From Bacteroidota bacterium (GTDB lineage: Bacteria > Bacteroidota > Bacteroidia > B-17B0 > Aurantibacillaceae), in NCBI GenBank assembly GCA_021155905.1, contig JAJNBG010000004.1, positions 1 through 64,000 of the forward strand: DNA of 64,000 nt. The letters are read 5' to 3'. Made by a program: the position numbers and the translations under genes. The notes below the pieces were generated by a model. It saw only the letters and a list, made by a program, of their open reading frames with translations. It did no database searches and was not told the DNA's origin. Positions 41,132 through 49,178 of this stretch are shown piece after piece (the first letter of the stretch is position 1; the number at the start of each line of letters is the position of its first letter).

Positions 41132-41823
41132 TGGCTAATAAAACATACATAAATAAAAATATCAAATCACTAATTGACTTAACGGTTGAATTATATGGTG
41201 ACGTACGATATGCTTTTAAGCTTATAGATGATAATGTTTTTTTAACTGGTATTCAAGATACAATAGAAGTAGGGGTTGAAATTATATTTGATGATGTTCT
41301 TTTATCATATCCAGCTAGGGTATTTAAAACAGTTACTGATTCCTATATCAATAAGAACATCAAATCACTAATTGACTTAACAGTTGAATTATATGGTGAT
41401 ACTAGTTATGTTTTTAAGATGATTGAAGACAATAGTTCATTCACTGGAATACACGATGAAGTACCTGTAGGTATGCAAATTAGTTATGATGAATCAATCA
41501 TTAAACAAGCTAAAACAGCTAAGAAAAAACCAGTATCAAGTGAAGAAATAAGTGGGTTTAGTACTGTTACAATTGGTACAAATCAGTCTATTTATGATAT
41601 GGCTATACAGATGTATGGTCAAATTGAAGCGATTTTTTCAATCATAAGTGATAACAGTGTTATTGATAATATCAATAATAATAATCTAGTAGGGTTGAAG
41701 ATGAAATATACACCGCAAACTTTTGCGATAACTGAATATTTCAAAACCAATTCAATAAAAATAACAACAGGAATAGCACACGGTAGGGCATTTGATAACT
41801 CATTTGACTTATCATTTAATTAA
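41131..41823 (+). CDS. LysM/gpX-like tail protein with recent internal duplication
   Basis: 230 residues with three repeats of a LysM-like word (xxNxSIxDLxxxxYGxxxxxFxxIxDN): INKNIKSLIDLTVELYGDVR, INKNIKSLIDLTVELYGDTS and TNQSIYDMAIQMYGQIEAIF. The first two are nearly identical in DNA (starting at 41161 and 41359, 198 bases or 66 codons apart), showing a recent tandem duplication; the third has diverged. Small gpX-type LysM proteins stabilise the tail tip of myoviruses. Confidence 0.7.
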   Translation: MANKTYINKNIKSLIDLTVELYGDVRYAFKLIDDNVFLTGIQDTIEVGVEIIFDDVLLSYPARVFKTVTDSYINKNIKSLIDLTVELYGDTSYVFKMIEDNSSFTGIHDEVPVGMQISYDESIIKQAKTAKKKPVSSEEISGFSTVTIGTNQSIYDMAIQMYGQIEAIFSIISDNSVIDNINNNNLVGLKMKYTPQTFAITEYFKTNSIKITTGIAHGRAFDNSFDLSFN

Positions 41824-41824
41824 T

Positions 41825-44221
41825 ATGTCAATAAAAAACAAAGCAAATCTTACTTCAACTCTTAACATAGCGATAACTGATGCACTAAACAATCAGAACA
41901 CTAGTGTTAATGTACGTGGTATTCTACAAGATATTATTGACAGTACACTAAATATTAGTGAAGGTGTTACTGGAATAACAGATACTTACTGGACTAGTGG
42001 CTCTACAGGTTACCAATCTGTAAAAGCAAATAATGATACTGGTCTGGATGCAACAGGTGATTATGCTTATGCTCACGGGTGGAATGCTCAAGCTATTGGT
42101 AATGCAAGTCACGCTGAAGGGTATAATACTGTTGCATTAGGTGTCACGTCACACGCTGAAGGTGATGCAACCTATGCTAGTGGTCATACAAGTCACGCTG
42201 AAGGTTACGGGTCACAAGCCCTTGGTCATTCAAGTCACGCTGAAGGTGGTGCATATATTTTAGCCCTTATTGGTGGTACTGCTAGTGGTACTGCAAGTCA
42301 CGCTGAAGGTTTAGTAACAACAGCAAGTGGTGAAGCAAGTCACGCTGAAGGAAAAGATACAATTGCAAGTGGAATTTATACACACGCTGAAGGTTATGCA
42401 AGTACTGCTAGTGGTGACTATAGTCACGTTGAAGGTGCTGGTAATACTGCTAGTGGTGAAAGAAGTCACGCTGAAGGTGGTGGGTCAATTGCCTCTGGTT
42501 ACGCTGCACACGCTGAAGGTGCTGCAACAACAGCTAGTGGTTATTACTCACATAGTGAAGGTAGTACAACAACAGCTAGTGGTGATTATTCACACGCTGG
42601 TGGTAGGTTAACAATTGCATCTGGTCATACTAGTCACGCTGAAGGTCAATATACAATAGCTGGTGGTAATTCAGCACACGCTGAAGGTTATCAAACATCT
42701 GCACTTGGCACTGGTTCACACTCTGAAGGTCAACAAACAATTGCAACTGGTAGCCAATCACACGCTGAAGGTAATGCTTCAATTGCATCGGGTAATATGT
42801 CACACGCTGAAGGTTGGAATACACTAGCTAGTGGTACTGGTTCACATAGTGAAGGATGGAATACAATTGCATCTGGATTTTTAGCACATTCTGAAGGATG
42901 GAATACAACTGCTAGTGGTACTTATTCACACGCTGAAGGTAGACAAAACGCTGCAAGTGGTGCTAATGGTTCACACGTTGAAGGTGCTTTTAATATTGCA
43001 TCTGGTCAATATTCACACGCTGAAGGTGGTGGGACTGTATCATCAGCTGATGCATCACACGCTGAGGGTGAAGAAACAATAGCTAGTGGTAACCAATCAC
43101 ACGCTGAAGGGAAAAATACAGCTGCAAATGGTCAAGCTTCACATTCACAAGGTTATATGACCCAAGCTAGTGGTGATTATTCACACGCTGGTGGTAACAA
43201 TTCTATTGCTTCTGGTCAAACATCATTTGTTCACGGTTACGGTTCACAAGCACTTGGTGATTCAACAATAGTATTTGGTGATGGTATAATTGGTACTGAA
43301 AACAATACACTTTATACACCTAATGTTGTTGTTGATGGTAGTAGAGTAATTAAATCATTAAATGGTGGTGGTGAATTAAGTCTTGATGCTTATGGTACTT
43401 CTAGTGAAATATTATTATCTATTGATAATGCTGCTTGGAATAAGTCACAATTGTACTTAGCAGATAGTTATCTTGAATTAAGTCAGTACGATGTTGGTGG
43501 TCTAATGAAGTTATACGCTGATACTGTAACCATTCAAGGTGAAGAAATTGGATTTGGGTTTAATAATTTTATACCTATGCAGCAAATTCAGATTAGAGAT
43601 AATACTAGTCTTGCAGCAACAACAACAAGTGCATTATCAAATGCAGCCATATTTATTAATGCAGCTGAATCTTATTTTTCTTCTGGTATAACTAATTCAG
43701 TTGTACTTGGTGGTGTAAATGTAAATGCAAGTGCATCAAATACAGTTTATGTACCATACTTAAATATTAGGTATTTAACAGGTACAACCGCTGTTAACAA
43801 TCTCGGTATTGATTCTAATGGTTATGTTGTTATAGGTAACGCTGGTGGTTCAACCTTCACAGGTGGTACAGTAACTGGTGCAACTAATTTTACAGCTGGT
43901 TTATCAGCTTCTACAGTGGTTACGCCAGTATCAAGTCAAGTTAATGCTACAACTGCACATACACTTAATCTAGGTGCTTCAAATATTATTTCATATTCAG
44001 CTACATCAAATTGTGTATTAAGTTATTCTGGTGCTGTACAGGGTCAATACTCTATTATAGTTGATAATACACTTGGATATACAATCACATTAGCAACTAG
44101 TGCTGGTTGGTATTCCAATCTAGCTATTCAACCAAATATAACTGGTCTGGTATATATATCAGCTGTATATGATGGTTCAAGAATGTTTATAACAGAATTA
44201 GAAAGTATGGAATTAATCTAA
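41825..44221 (+). CDS. Long tail fibre with about 27 SHAEG repeats (trimeric adhesin head-like)
   Basis: 798 residues from the ATG just after the preceding stop; an earlier start at 41792 would lie inside that gene. Residues about 90-490 contain about 27 copies of a 14-residue unit xSHAEGxxTxASGx. This is the left-handed parallel beta-roll of trimeric autotransporter adhesin heads (YadA-like), here used for a phage fibre. The C-terminal ~300 residues contain GGELSLDAYGTSSEILLSID and end GLVYISAVYDGSRMFITELE, probably a receptor or capping region. The DNA repeats (TCACACGCTGAAGGT) make copy-number change by recombination likely. Confidence 0.85.
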   Translation: MSIKNKANLTSTLNIAITDALNNQNTSVNVRGILQDIIDSTLNISEGVTGITDTYWTSGSTGYQSVKANNDTGLDATGDYAYAHGWNAQAIGNASHAEGYNTVALGVTSHAEGDATYASGHTSHAEGYGSQALGHSSHAEGGAYILALIGGTASGTASHAEGLVTTASGEASHAEGKDTIASGIYTHAEGYASTASGDYSHVEGAGNTASGERSHAEGGGSIASGYAAHAEGAATTASGYYSHSEGSTTTASGDYSHAGGRLTIASGHTSHAEGQYTIAGGNSAHAEGYQTSALGTGSHSEGQQTIATGSQSHAEGNASIASGNMSHAEGWNTLASGTGSHSEGWNTIASGFLAHSEGWNTTASGTYSHAEGRQNAASGANGSHVEGAFNIASGQYSHAEGGGTVSSADASHAEGEETIASGNQSHAEGKNTAANGQASHSQGYMTQASGDYSHAGGNNSIASGQTSFVHGYGSQALGDSTIVFGDGIIGTENNTLYTPNVVVDGSRVIKSLNGGGELSLDAYGTSSEILLSIDNAAWNKSQLYLADSYLELSQYDVGGLMKLYADTVTIQGEEIGFGFNNFIPMQQIQIRDNTSLAATTTSALSNAAIFINAAESYFSSGITNSVVLGGVNVNASASNTVYVPYLNIRYLTGTTAVNNLGIDSNGYVVIGNAGGSTFTGGTVTGATNFTAGLSASTVVTPVSSQVNATTAHTLNLGASNIISYSATSNCVLSYSGAVQGQYSIIVDNTLGYTITLATSAGWYSNLAIQPNITGLVYISAVYDGSRMFITELESMELI

Positions 44222-45711
44222 TGAAAAGAAAGAAACACATTCCGTTTAAAAATAATTTATTATTTCATTATGACCCAAATGATATTAGGTCATACAATCC
44301 ATCTGTATCAACAACAATTACCGATTTACAAGGGTCAAATAATGCAACCGCTGGTGCTGGTATTTCCAAGACAAGATTAAACGGTAATGGCGATACATTT
44401 AGGTATACTGGGTCAACATCAAATATAGCATCTAATGCATTTGTAATGTCAAGTGCCACTAGCACAATTACGATTTCATTTTGGTGTAGGACTGAATTAC
44501 ACGCAACAAAAACTCAAACACTTTTTTATGATAAGTTAGCTGGTGCAGCTAATGACCCTAATATTCATATTTATAGAGGAATAAATACTAGTGATGCTAG
44601 ATTTCAATATACAACAGCTGGTGCTGCTAATGTAACATTAAATATTCCTGGGGTTTTTACACTGTATGATAATATTTGGATTCATTTATCATTCATAATT
44701 AATTATGCTTCTGATACTATTGTAATATATAGAAACGGTTCTTTCTTCAGTAACTTTACAATAAGCGGTGCTTTATTTCCTAATGCTAATCTTGCTAAGA
44801 ATATTGGTAACGCTGGTGCTGGTGCAAACTATTTAACTGGTTCAACAGGTGGTGGTATTGGTTCGGTTCAAGTTTATAATGCTAGTGCAGCACCAGAAAC
44901 AATATGTAATGCAACTCTTTATAGATTAAGAGCATTAGACCCAGATGCAGCTGCATTTTGTGCATCAACTAATGCCAATATTACAAATGCGACACAAATA
45001 AAAGCTATCAATAATTTATGTATTGATTTAAAAACATACGGTCTTTGGAATTCGTTAAGTGCTATATATCCTTTTGTTGGTGGAAACGCAACAGCACATT
45101 CAAAGAACTTAAAAAGACAGGGAAACTTTAATATAACTTTTGTTGGTGGTGTTACTCATAATGCAAATGGAATAACAACAAATGGTACAACAGGATATGG
45201 AAATATAGGAGGTCCACCAAATGCCCTAGCTAACCTTAATGGTGAATCTATGGGTTTATATTCCAGAACATCAGCTGGTGTTGGTGTTGCAGGTACAGCT
45301 ATTGATATGGGTGCTTCATCAAATGCAACTCAAAGAAGTTTCTTTTCTATTAGAGCAGCAACTGGTGTACCAGATTATTCAACAACACAAATGAATGATT
45401 CAACTATTTCAGATATTGTTTCAACTGTTACTGATGGTAGTGGTTTACATCTAGTATCAAGAACAAGTTCAACACTACTTATGAGAGGTCAAAACGGTGT
45501 TGTAATAGGTACTGATACTAATGCAAATGGTGGTACACTATCAGCTATTAATGTTTTTATTGGTAGTAGAAATGTTACTGGTTCACCTTCTGGATTTTGT
45601 GCAAGAAATTATGCTTTTGCTTTTTATGGTTATGGTTTAACAGAAGCACAACAATATAAACTATATAAAATAGTTCAAAAATTCCAAACAATACTTGGTA
45701 GACAGGTTTAA
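44221..45711 (+). CDS. Receptor-binding protein with LamG/concanavalin-like domain
   Basis: 496 residues; overlaps the fibre stop by one base. The N-terminal half is LamG-like (LLFHYDPNDIRSYNPSVSTT, TITISFWCRTELHATKTQTL, NIWIHLSFIINYASDTIVIY, GSTGGGIGSVQVYNASAAPE). The second half has LKTYGLWNSLSAIYPFVGGN and a repeat of lectin-like strands (GLYSRTSAGVGVAGTAIDMG, INVFIGSRNVTGSPSGFCAR). Such proteins often bind host surface glycans at the fibre tip. Confidence 0.65.
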   Translation: MKRKKHIPFKNNLLFHYDPNDIRSYNPSVSTTITDLQGSNNATAGAGISKTRLNGNGDTFRYTGSTSNIASNAFVMSSATSTITISFWCRTELHATKTQTLFYDKLAGAANDPNIHIYRGINTSDARFQYTTAGAANVTLNIPGVFTLYDNIWIHLSFIINYASDTIVIYRNGSFFSNFTISGALFPNANLAKNIGNAGAGANYLTGSTGGGIGSVQVYNASAAPETICNATLYRLRALDPDAAAFCASTNANITNATQIKAINNLCIDLKTYGLWNSLSAIYPFVGGNATAHSKNLKRQGNFNITFVGGVTHNANGITTNGTTGYGNIGGPPNALANLNGESMGLYSRTSAGVGVAGTAIDMGASSNATQRSFFSIRAATGVPDYSTTQMNDSTISDIVSTVTDGSGLHLVSRTSSTLLMRGQNGVVIGTDTNANGGTLSAINVFIGSRNVTGSPSGFCARNYAFAFYGYGLTEAQQYKLYKIVQKFQTILGRQV

Positions 45712-45715
45712 CATA

Positions 45716-45931
45716 ATGAAAGTACATCAATTAACAATAGAACAAAAGGATTTATTAGAGGGTCAACAATTTGCACCCGATTCATTCTTTGGAGCAACAC
45801 AAGATGCTAATGAAAATTGGTTCATATCAATTGAAGAAGTTGAGATGTGTATAAACGAATCCTTTTTATGGGTCAAGGACTTACCACTTATAGACTATAA
45901 CCCAAAAATAACATCAGAATTAACCGATTAA
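45716..45931 (+). CDS. Small fibre-associated protein (71 aa)
   Basis: Begins MKVHQLTIEQKDLLEGQQFA, then PDSFFGATQDANENWFISIE and EVEMCINESFLWVKDLPLID. The phrase 'Q-x-xLLxGQxxxPdsxFxPxqDaxxNWxIsxEE' is that of a small protein often placed after tail fibre genes in Bacteroidota phages. Function unknown. The ATG at 45716 is preferred over an earlier in-frame start that overlaps the fibre gene. Confidence 0.6.
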   Translation: MKVHQLTIEQKDLLEGQQFAPDSFFGATQDANENWFISIEEVEMCINESFLWVKDLPLIDYNPKITSELTD

Positions 45932-45937
45932 AAACAA

Positions 45938-46114
45938 ATGAATGATTCAACATCAACTTTTACTCACATAGTACAAGTAGTAGGTGCTAATGTAGCAGCC
46001 TTATCAATTACCTTATCTCAAATTAATGATTTACTTACTACCCTTTCACTGGTGCTAGCAAGTTCTTATACCGTGTATAAACTGGTAAAGGATTTAAGAA
46101 AAAAGAAAGATTAA
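45938..46114 (+). CDS. Putative holin (58 aa)
   Basis: Reads MNDSTSTFTHIVQVVGANVA, then ALSITLSQINDLLTTLSLVL and ASSYTVYKLVKDLRKKKD. One hydrophobic helix (about residues 33-50), preceded by an amphipathic segment, and a strongly basic C-terminal tail are typical of small phage holins. It starts six bases after the previous stop and lies shortly before the endolysin. Confidence 0.65.
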   Translation: MNDSTSTFTHIVQVVGANVAALSITLSQINDLLTTLSLVLASSYTVYKLVKDLRKKKD

Positions 46115-46368
46115 AAGCACTTGGCAAAGTCATCAAACTTTACTATAAGTCTAGGTGGGTTCGGTTTAATATCACCACTAATTTCAAATTCTTTTTGAAA
46201 ATCTTCTTTTTCAACATCTTCAAGTCTAATTCTTTCAGCTATAAATGAAGCTGGGAATATACTATTATCAATAGTGAATTCTATTTGAATTGGTGTTAAA
46301 TGTCTACCACCTTTCTTACCTAAAAAAAAACCTTTTTTCTTGAAGTTGTACGTCACAGTATGTTTCAT
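46111..46368 (-). CDS. Hypothetical leftward protein within the lysis region (85 aa)
   Basis: MKHTVTYNFKKKGFFLGKKG, then HLTPIQIEFTIDNSIFPASF and EFEISGDIKPNPPRLIVKF, a mostly beta protein. It overlaps the holin stop by four bases in convergent orientation and separates holin from endolysin. Its expression direction is opposite to the late genes, so it may be a lysogenic or early gene. No family recognised. Confidence 0.45.
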   Translation of the reverse strand: MKHTVTYNFKKKGFFLGKKGGRHLTPIQIEFTIDNSIFPASFIAERIRLEDVEKEDFQKEFEISGDIKPNPPRLIVKFDDFAKCF

Positions 46369-46407
46369 AAACCAAAAATAACAAAAAAATGAAAACAGTT
46401 TTAAAAA

Positions 46408-46857
46408 TTGAAATTAGAAACAAATGGCATCAACCTTATCAAAAAATACGAGGGATGTAAATTAAATGCTTATTTATGTAGTGCTGGTGTACCAACAATC
46501 GGGTACGGTAATACATACTACAAAGATGGTACTAAGGTAAAGCTTGGTGATACCATCACCCAAGAACAAGCTAATACAATGTTTATTGATATAGTACAGA
46601 ACTATGTCGATTCAGTAAATCAACTGGTGAAAGTTAAGATAACCCAGAATCAATTTGATGCATTGGTAAGTCTATGTTATAATATAGGTTCTGGAAACTT
46701 TAGTAAATCTAGTGTTTTAAAGAATGTCAACCTTGACCCCACAAAAGAAGCTGCTATAACAGCTTCATTTATGATGTGGAATAAGGCAAAGGGTAGGGTC
46801 ATTACTGGTCTTACCAATAGAAGAAAAGGTGAAATAGAACTATATTTTAAGGTTTAA
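46408..46857 (+). CDS. Endolysin, GH24 (T4-type) lysozyme, TTG start
   Basis: 149 residues. Cleaves the glycan strands of peptidoglycan for lysis. Catalytic Glu15 lies in LIKKYEGCKLNAY, followed by PTIGYGNTYY, and the helical core includes QFDALVSLCYNIGSGNFSKS and the end ITGLTNRRKGEIELYF, all GH24 signatures. No signal peptide, so the holin must open the membrane. An in-frame stop lies at 46402-46404, so only the TTG at 46408 or a codon next to it can start before Glu15. A nearby ATG (46389) is in another frame. Confidence 0.85.
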   Translation: MKLETNGINLIKKYEGCKLNAYLCSAGVPTIGYGNTYYKDGTKVKLGDTITQEQANTMFIDIVQNYVDSVNQLVKVKITQNQFDALVSLCYNIGSGNFSKSSVLKNVNLDPTKEAAITASFMMWNKAKGRVITGLTNRRKGEIELYFKV

Positions 46858-47127
46858 TGATTTGAAAGTAATAGCATTTAGCTTATTCATAATGTGATTA
46901 AAATCTATTGTGAAGTTATTTACTGTTGATGAATGGTCAACGGCTATTTCTGTTGCTCTTTTAAAATTATTTATTTCCATACCTACGTGTTGTAGTTCAC
47001 CAACAGTATGTGCATTAGCAGTTAAACCACCTTCAAGAAGATAATCTTCATACGCTTTTTCTCTTTCATTAAGCCTATTAGTTAACTTATTAACTAAATC
47101 ATTTAATTGTTCTTTATAATTTCCCAT
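46840..47127 (-). CDS. Hypothetical leftward protein (95 aa)
   Basis: A helical, coiled-coil-prone protein (MGNYKEQLNDLVNKLTNRLN, EREKAYEDYLLEGGLTANAH). It overlaps the endolysin end by 18 bases in convergent orientation. No family recognised; a lysogenic or regulatory role is possible. Confidence 0.45.
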   Translation of the reverse strand: MGNYKEQLNDLVNKLTNRLNEREKAYEDYLLEGGLTANAHTVGELQHVGMEINNFKRATEIAVDHSSTVNNFTIDFNHIMNKLNAITFKSLNLKI

Positions 47128-47190
47128 ATTATTATTTATTAATTATTTTTATATAATCAAAATACAAAAATTTTTAAAACTTCAAAAAAA

Positions 47191-47556
47191 ATGAATGAAT
47201 TATTTAGAATATATGAAACATTACCAGATTGGGAAGGTCGTAAAATTACTTATGGTGATTTAACTGGTGGGTATATTGGTGCTTATCATAATAAGAAACA
47301 AGTAGCATTAGCCTATTTAAGTGAAAATATTGTTGGTGCTGAAGATAGACCTGTATTAATGAATATTAGATATCTTGATGGGTATGACAATATTACTATT
47401 AAAGATACGATGTTTCTGGTTTGCCAGTTTTATTATGGTGATTTTTTCATTGAAGAAAATCTACGTCAAGAACTGTTACCATATATAAATGCACCAGACC
47501 AAATATTTAAACACTTACCCTTTGCAACAACAACAGACCAGCCTATAAAGTGCTAA
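47191..47556 (+). CDS. Hypothetical phage protein (121 aa)
   Basis: Soluble protein: MNELFRIYETLPDWEGRKIT, YGDLTGGYIGAYHNKKQVAL, then NIRYLDGYDNITIKDTMFLV and LPYINAPDQIFKHLPFA. It is the last rightward gene, placed between lysis genes and integrase where phages often carry cargo. No family recognised. Confidence 0.45.
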   Translation: MNELFRIYETLPDWEGRKITYGDLTGGYIGAYHNKKQVALAYLSENIVGAEDRPVLMNIRYLDGYDNITIKDTMFLVCQFYYGDFFIEENLRQELLPYINAPDQIFKHLPFATTTDQPIKC

Positions 47557-47562
47557 AACAAA

Positions 47563-47590
47563 AAACCCAGATTTAAGTCTGGGTTTCTTT
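47563..47590. terminator. Bidirectional terminator next to the integrase gene
   Basis: A perfect 9 bp stem AAACCCAGA with TCTGGGTTT around TTTAAG, with a T tract rightward and A tract leftward. It serves the rightward late transcript and the leftward integrase. Confidence 0.85.
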
Positions 47591-47591
47591 T

Positions 47592-48896
47592 TTATATATC
47601 TAGTTTATCCATCATACCGTCAAGGCTTTCAACGTTGAGTTCTTCAAGATAACGCTGGGTCACCTTAATATCTTTATGACCAAGGGCTTTACTAATGGTT
47701 TCAATATCATTAGTTGATTTTTGTACAGCTGATGCGAAACTATGACGACCTATATGTGTGGTAATTTTTTTAGAAATACAAGCATCATCAGCTATTTCTT
47801 TTAGTAAGCTATTTATATATGATGTTTTACGACCAATTTCTTTTTTGAATTCCCTTTTAGTGAATGTAAATACAGCTGGTGGTAAAAAAGGAAAAATTAA
47901 ATCATCTGGTTTTGAATTTGGCTTAACATATAAATCAAGGGTAGCTTGAATCTTTGGTGTTATCTTATAGCTTTTAAGAGTAAAACCAGTACTACCTTTT
48001 TTCATATTATATGTGATACGACCATTAAGGATATTTTTAACCCTCATTGAAATAGTGTCTTCAACCCTAAGACCAGCTAAACGTACTGAAAACATAAATG
48101 CCTTTTGAACGTTGAACTTTGCGGTGTATGGCTCGTATGGTTCATTTTCAAATAATTCTAGTTCATCTTGGGTTAACCGTTCTTTATATTTCTCTACTAT
48201 AACAGGCATAGTATAGCTTTTAAATGGGTATATATCGCTGGTGATAATCTCTAAGTCTTCAATAGCATAGTTGTTTATACGTCTAAGACGTTTCATATTA
48301 GTGTGTACACTAGAATCACTTGCTGGTTCATCACCATTGATTACCTTAAAAAGATATTTTTCAAAACTCTTCAAGGTGTTTTTATCCATATCTTCAAATT
48401 CAGTTGTTACTGGTAACCCTTCTTTTTCTAAGAAACCAGCAAAATGACCCTTGGTAGTGATAAAGCCTTTTTCGGTAGGGTAGTTATCATCTGCATTTAA
48501 TTCATCAATCATTTTTTGAAATATGCTTAGAACGTCTTTTTTTACCGTACCATCTTTAACAGCCTTTACTAAGAATTCTTTCTTGATATTGGGTTGTGAT
48601 TCCTTTTTTGCTTTATAGGTTGATTTGTAATCTGTAAGCTTATCATCCAATTCTTTGTTCTTATAAGCATTTTCTTTGTCTTTATTATTGACCCATTTTT
48701 GGGGTATGACCACACGTTTGCTATTATTACCCTTGGTGACCACCGTCCCAAAATGTTCATTTTTACAGTAAATCTCTGTTTTGACCCTCTGTTTTTTCCC
48801 ATTTTCGGTTATGACCAGTAGTATCTCGTGAACACCTTCACGGTTTGGTCTTGGGTTTAATTCGTACCTAAATGATATGTCTTTCTTCTTTTTCAT
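47592..48896 (-). CDS. Tyrosine-type site-specific integrase
   Basis: 434 residues. The catalytic set is complete: Arg277 (RLAGLRVEDT), His381 and Arg384 (HIGRHSFAS), His407 (GHKD) and nucleophile Tyr416 (TQRYL). The N-terminal ~100 residues with AIVT-like strands (YELNPRPNREGVHEILLVIT) are an arm-binding domain, and residues about 105-215 the SAM-like core-binding domain. It inserts the phage into tRNA-Glu at the 16 bp core; the gene lies directly inside attR. The size and Phage_int_SAM_5-type layout are usual for Bacteroidota elements. Confidence 0.93.
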   Translation of the reverse strand: MKKKKDISFRYELNPRPNREGVHEILLVITENGKKQRVKTEIYCKNEHFGTVVTKGNNSKRVVIPQKWVNNKDKENAYKNKELDDKLTDYKSTYKAKKESQPNIKKEFLVKAVKDGTVKKDVLSIFQKMIDELNADDNYPTEKGFITTKGHFAGFLEKEGLPVTTEFEDMDKNTLKSFEKYLFKVINGDEPASDSSVHTNMKRLRRINNYAIEDLEIITSDIYPFKSYTMPVIVEKYKERLTQDELELFENEPYEPYTAKFNVQKAFMFSVRLAGLRVEDTISMRVKNILNGRITYNMKKGSTGFTLKSYKITPKIQATLDLYVKPNSKPDDLIFPFLPPAVFTFTKREFKKEIGRKTSYINSLLKEIADDACISKKITTHIGRHSFASAVQKSTNDIETISKALGHKDIKVTQRYLEELNVESLDGMMDKLDI

Positions 48897-48916
48897 TACT
48901 TTTATCTAGTTTAAAT

Positions 48917-48999
48917 TTACAGTCTACTTTACAGTCCAGGAGGACTACTATTTTTCAAATGTACACTAAAAAATGAAAATTACAGTCTGGTTACAGTCT
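48917..48999. repeat. Right arm-type integrase sites (two TTACAGTCT pairs)
   Basis: TTACAGTCT at 48917-48925, TTACAGTCC at 48929-48937, TTACAGTCT at 48980-48988... with TTACAGTCT again at 48991-48999. Pairs are spaced 12 and 11 bases start to start. The first pair is followed by the inverted repeat AGTCC-AGGA-GGACT at 48933-48946. They lie between the integrase start and attR, like the P' arm of lambda. Confidence 0.75.
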
Positions 49000-49014
49000 G
49001 CTTTTGATTTTACC

Positions 49015-49103
49015 TAGGAATGCTTAGGAATACTTCAAGTGATATAGAAGCCCTAATAGCGTGGGTTTTGGTCATTTGGGACTGTTTAGGATTACATAGG
49101 AAT
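49015..49103. repeat. Phased TAGGAAT repeats inside attR
   Basis: TAGGAAT at 49015-49021 and 49025-49031, TAGGATT at 49087-49093 and TAGGAAT at 49097-49103. Each pair is spaced 10 bases. The position between arm sites and core suits excisionase or an accessory bending protein. Confidence 0.6.
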
Positions 49104-49116
49104 ATGTTAAAAATAG

Positions 49117-49132
49117 TCCCGTACGGGCTACA
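49117..49132. repeat. Prophage attachment core, right copy (attR)
   Basis: TCCCGTACGGGCTACA, identical to 11496-11511. It is the displaced 3' end of the original tRNA-Glu gene; bacterial DNA resumes after it. Confidence 0.92.
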
Positions 49133-49142
49133 GAAGAGAGCA

Positions 49143-49178
49143 AAACACCCAAGCAAGAGCTTGGGTGTTTTTTTTTGT
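49143..49178 (+). terminator. Displaced native terminator of tRNA-Glu
   Basis: A perfect 12 bp stem AAACACCCAAGC with GCTTGGGTGTTT around AAGA, then a long T tract. It begins 11 bases after attR, exactly where the tRNA terminator would be before integration. Confidence 0.88.

Larger units (their letters stand above)
11512..49132. mobile_element. Integrated temperate myovirus-type prophage, about 37.6 kb
   Basis: Bounded by 16 bp direct repeats in tRNA-Glu and carrying a tyrosine integrase at the right end, a replication module, two sigma-like proteins, terminase, Mu-type portal and head proteins, capsid, contractile tail, fibres, holin and endolysin. No gene is obviously broken, so it may be inducible. 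Late genes run rightward from 20.7 kb to 47.5 kb. Base composition is more AT-rich than the flanks, with characteristic GGTGAT, GCTAGTGGT and ACACCA words. Confidence 0.95.

Noticed and set aside
42327-42824. Overlapping ORFs in other frames of the fibre gene
   Set aside because: They come from the periodic DNA repeat read in other frames (Val/Leu-rich or Gln/Leu-rich repeats) and have no start signal.
42090-43260. CRISPR-like array suggested by regularly spaced repeats
   Set aside because: The repeats are codons for the SHAEG beta-roll units of a continuous 798-residue fibre protein; there are no constant repeats with unique spacers.
41792-45711. Diversity-generating retroelement linked to the fibre genes
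   Set aside because: No reverse transcriptase or template repeat is present in the window.
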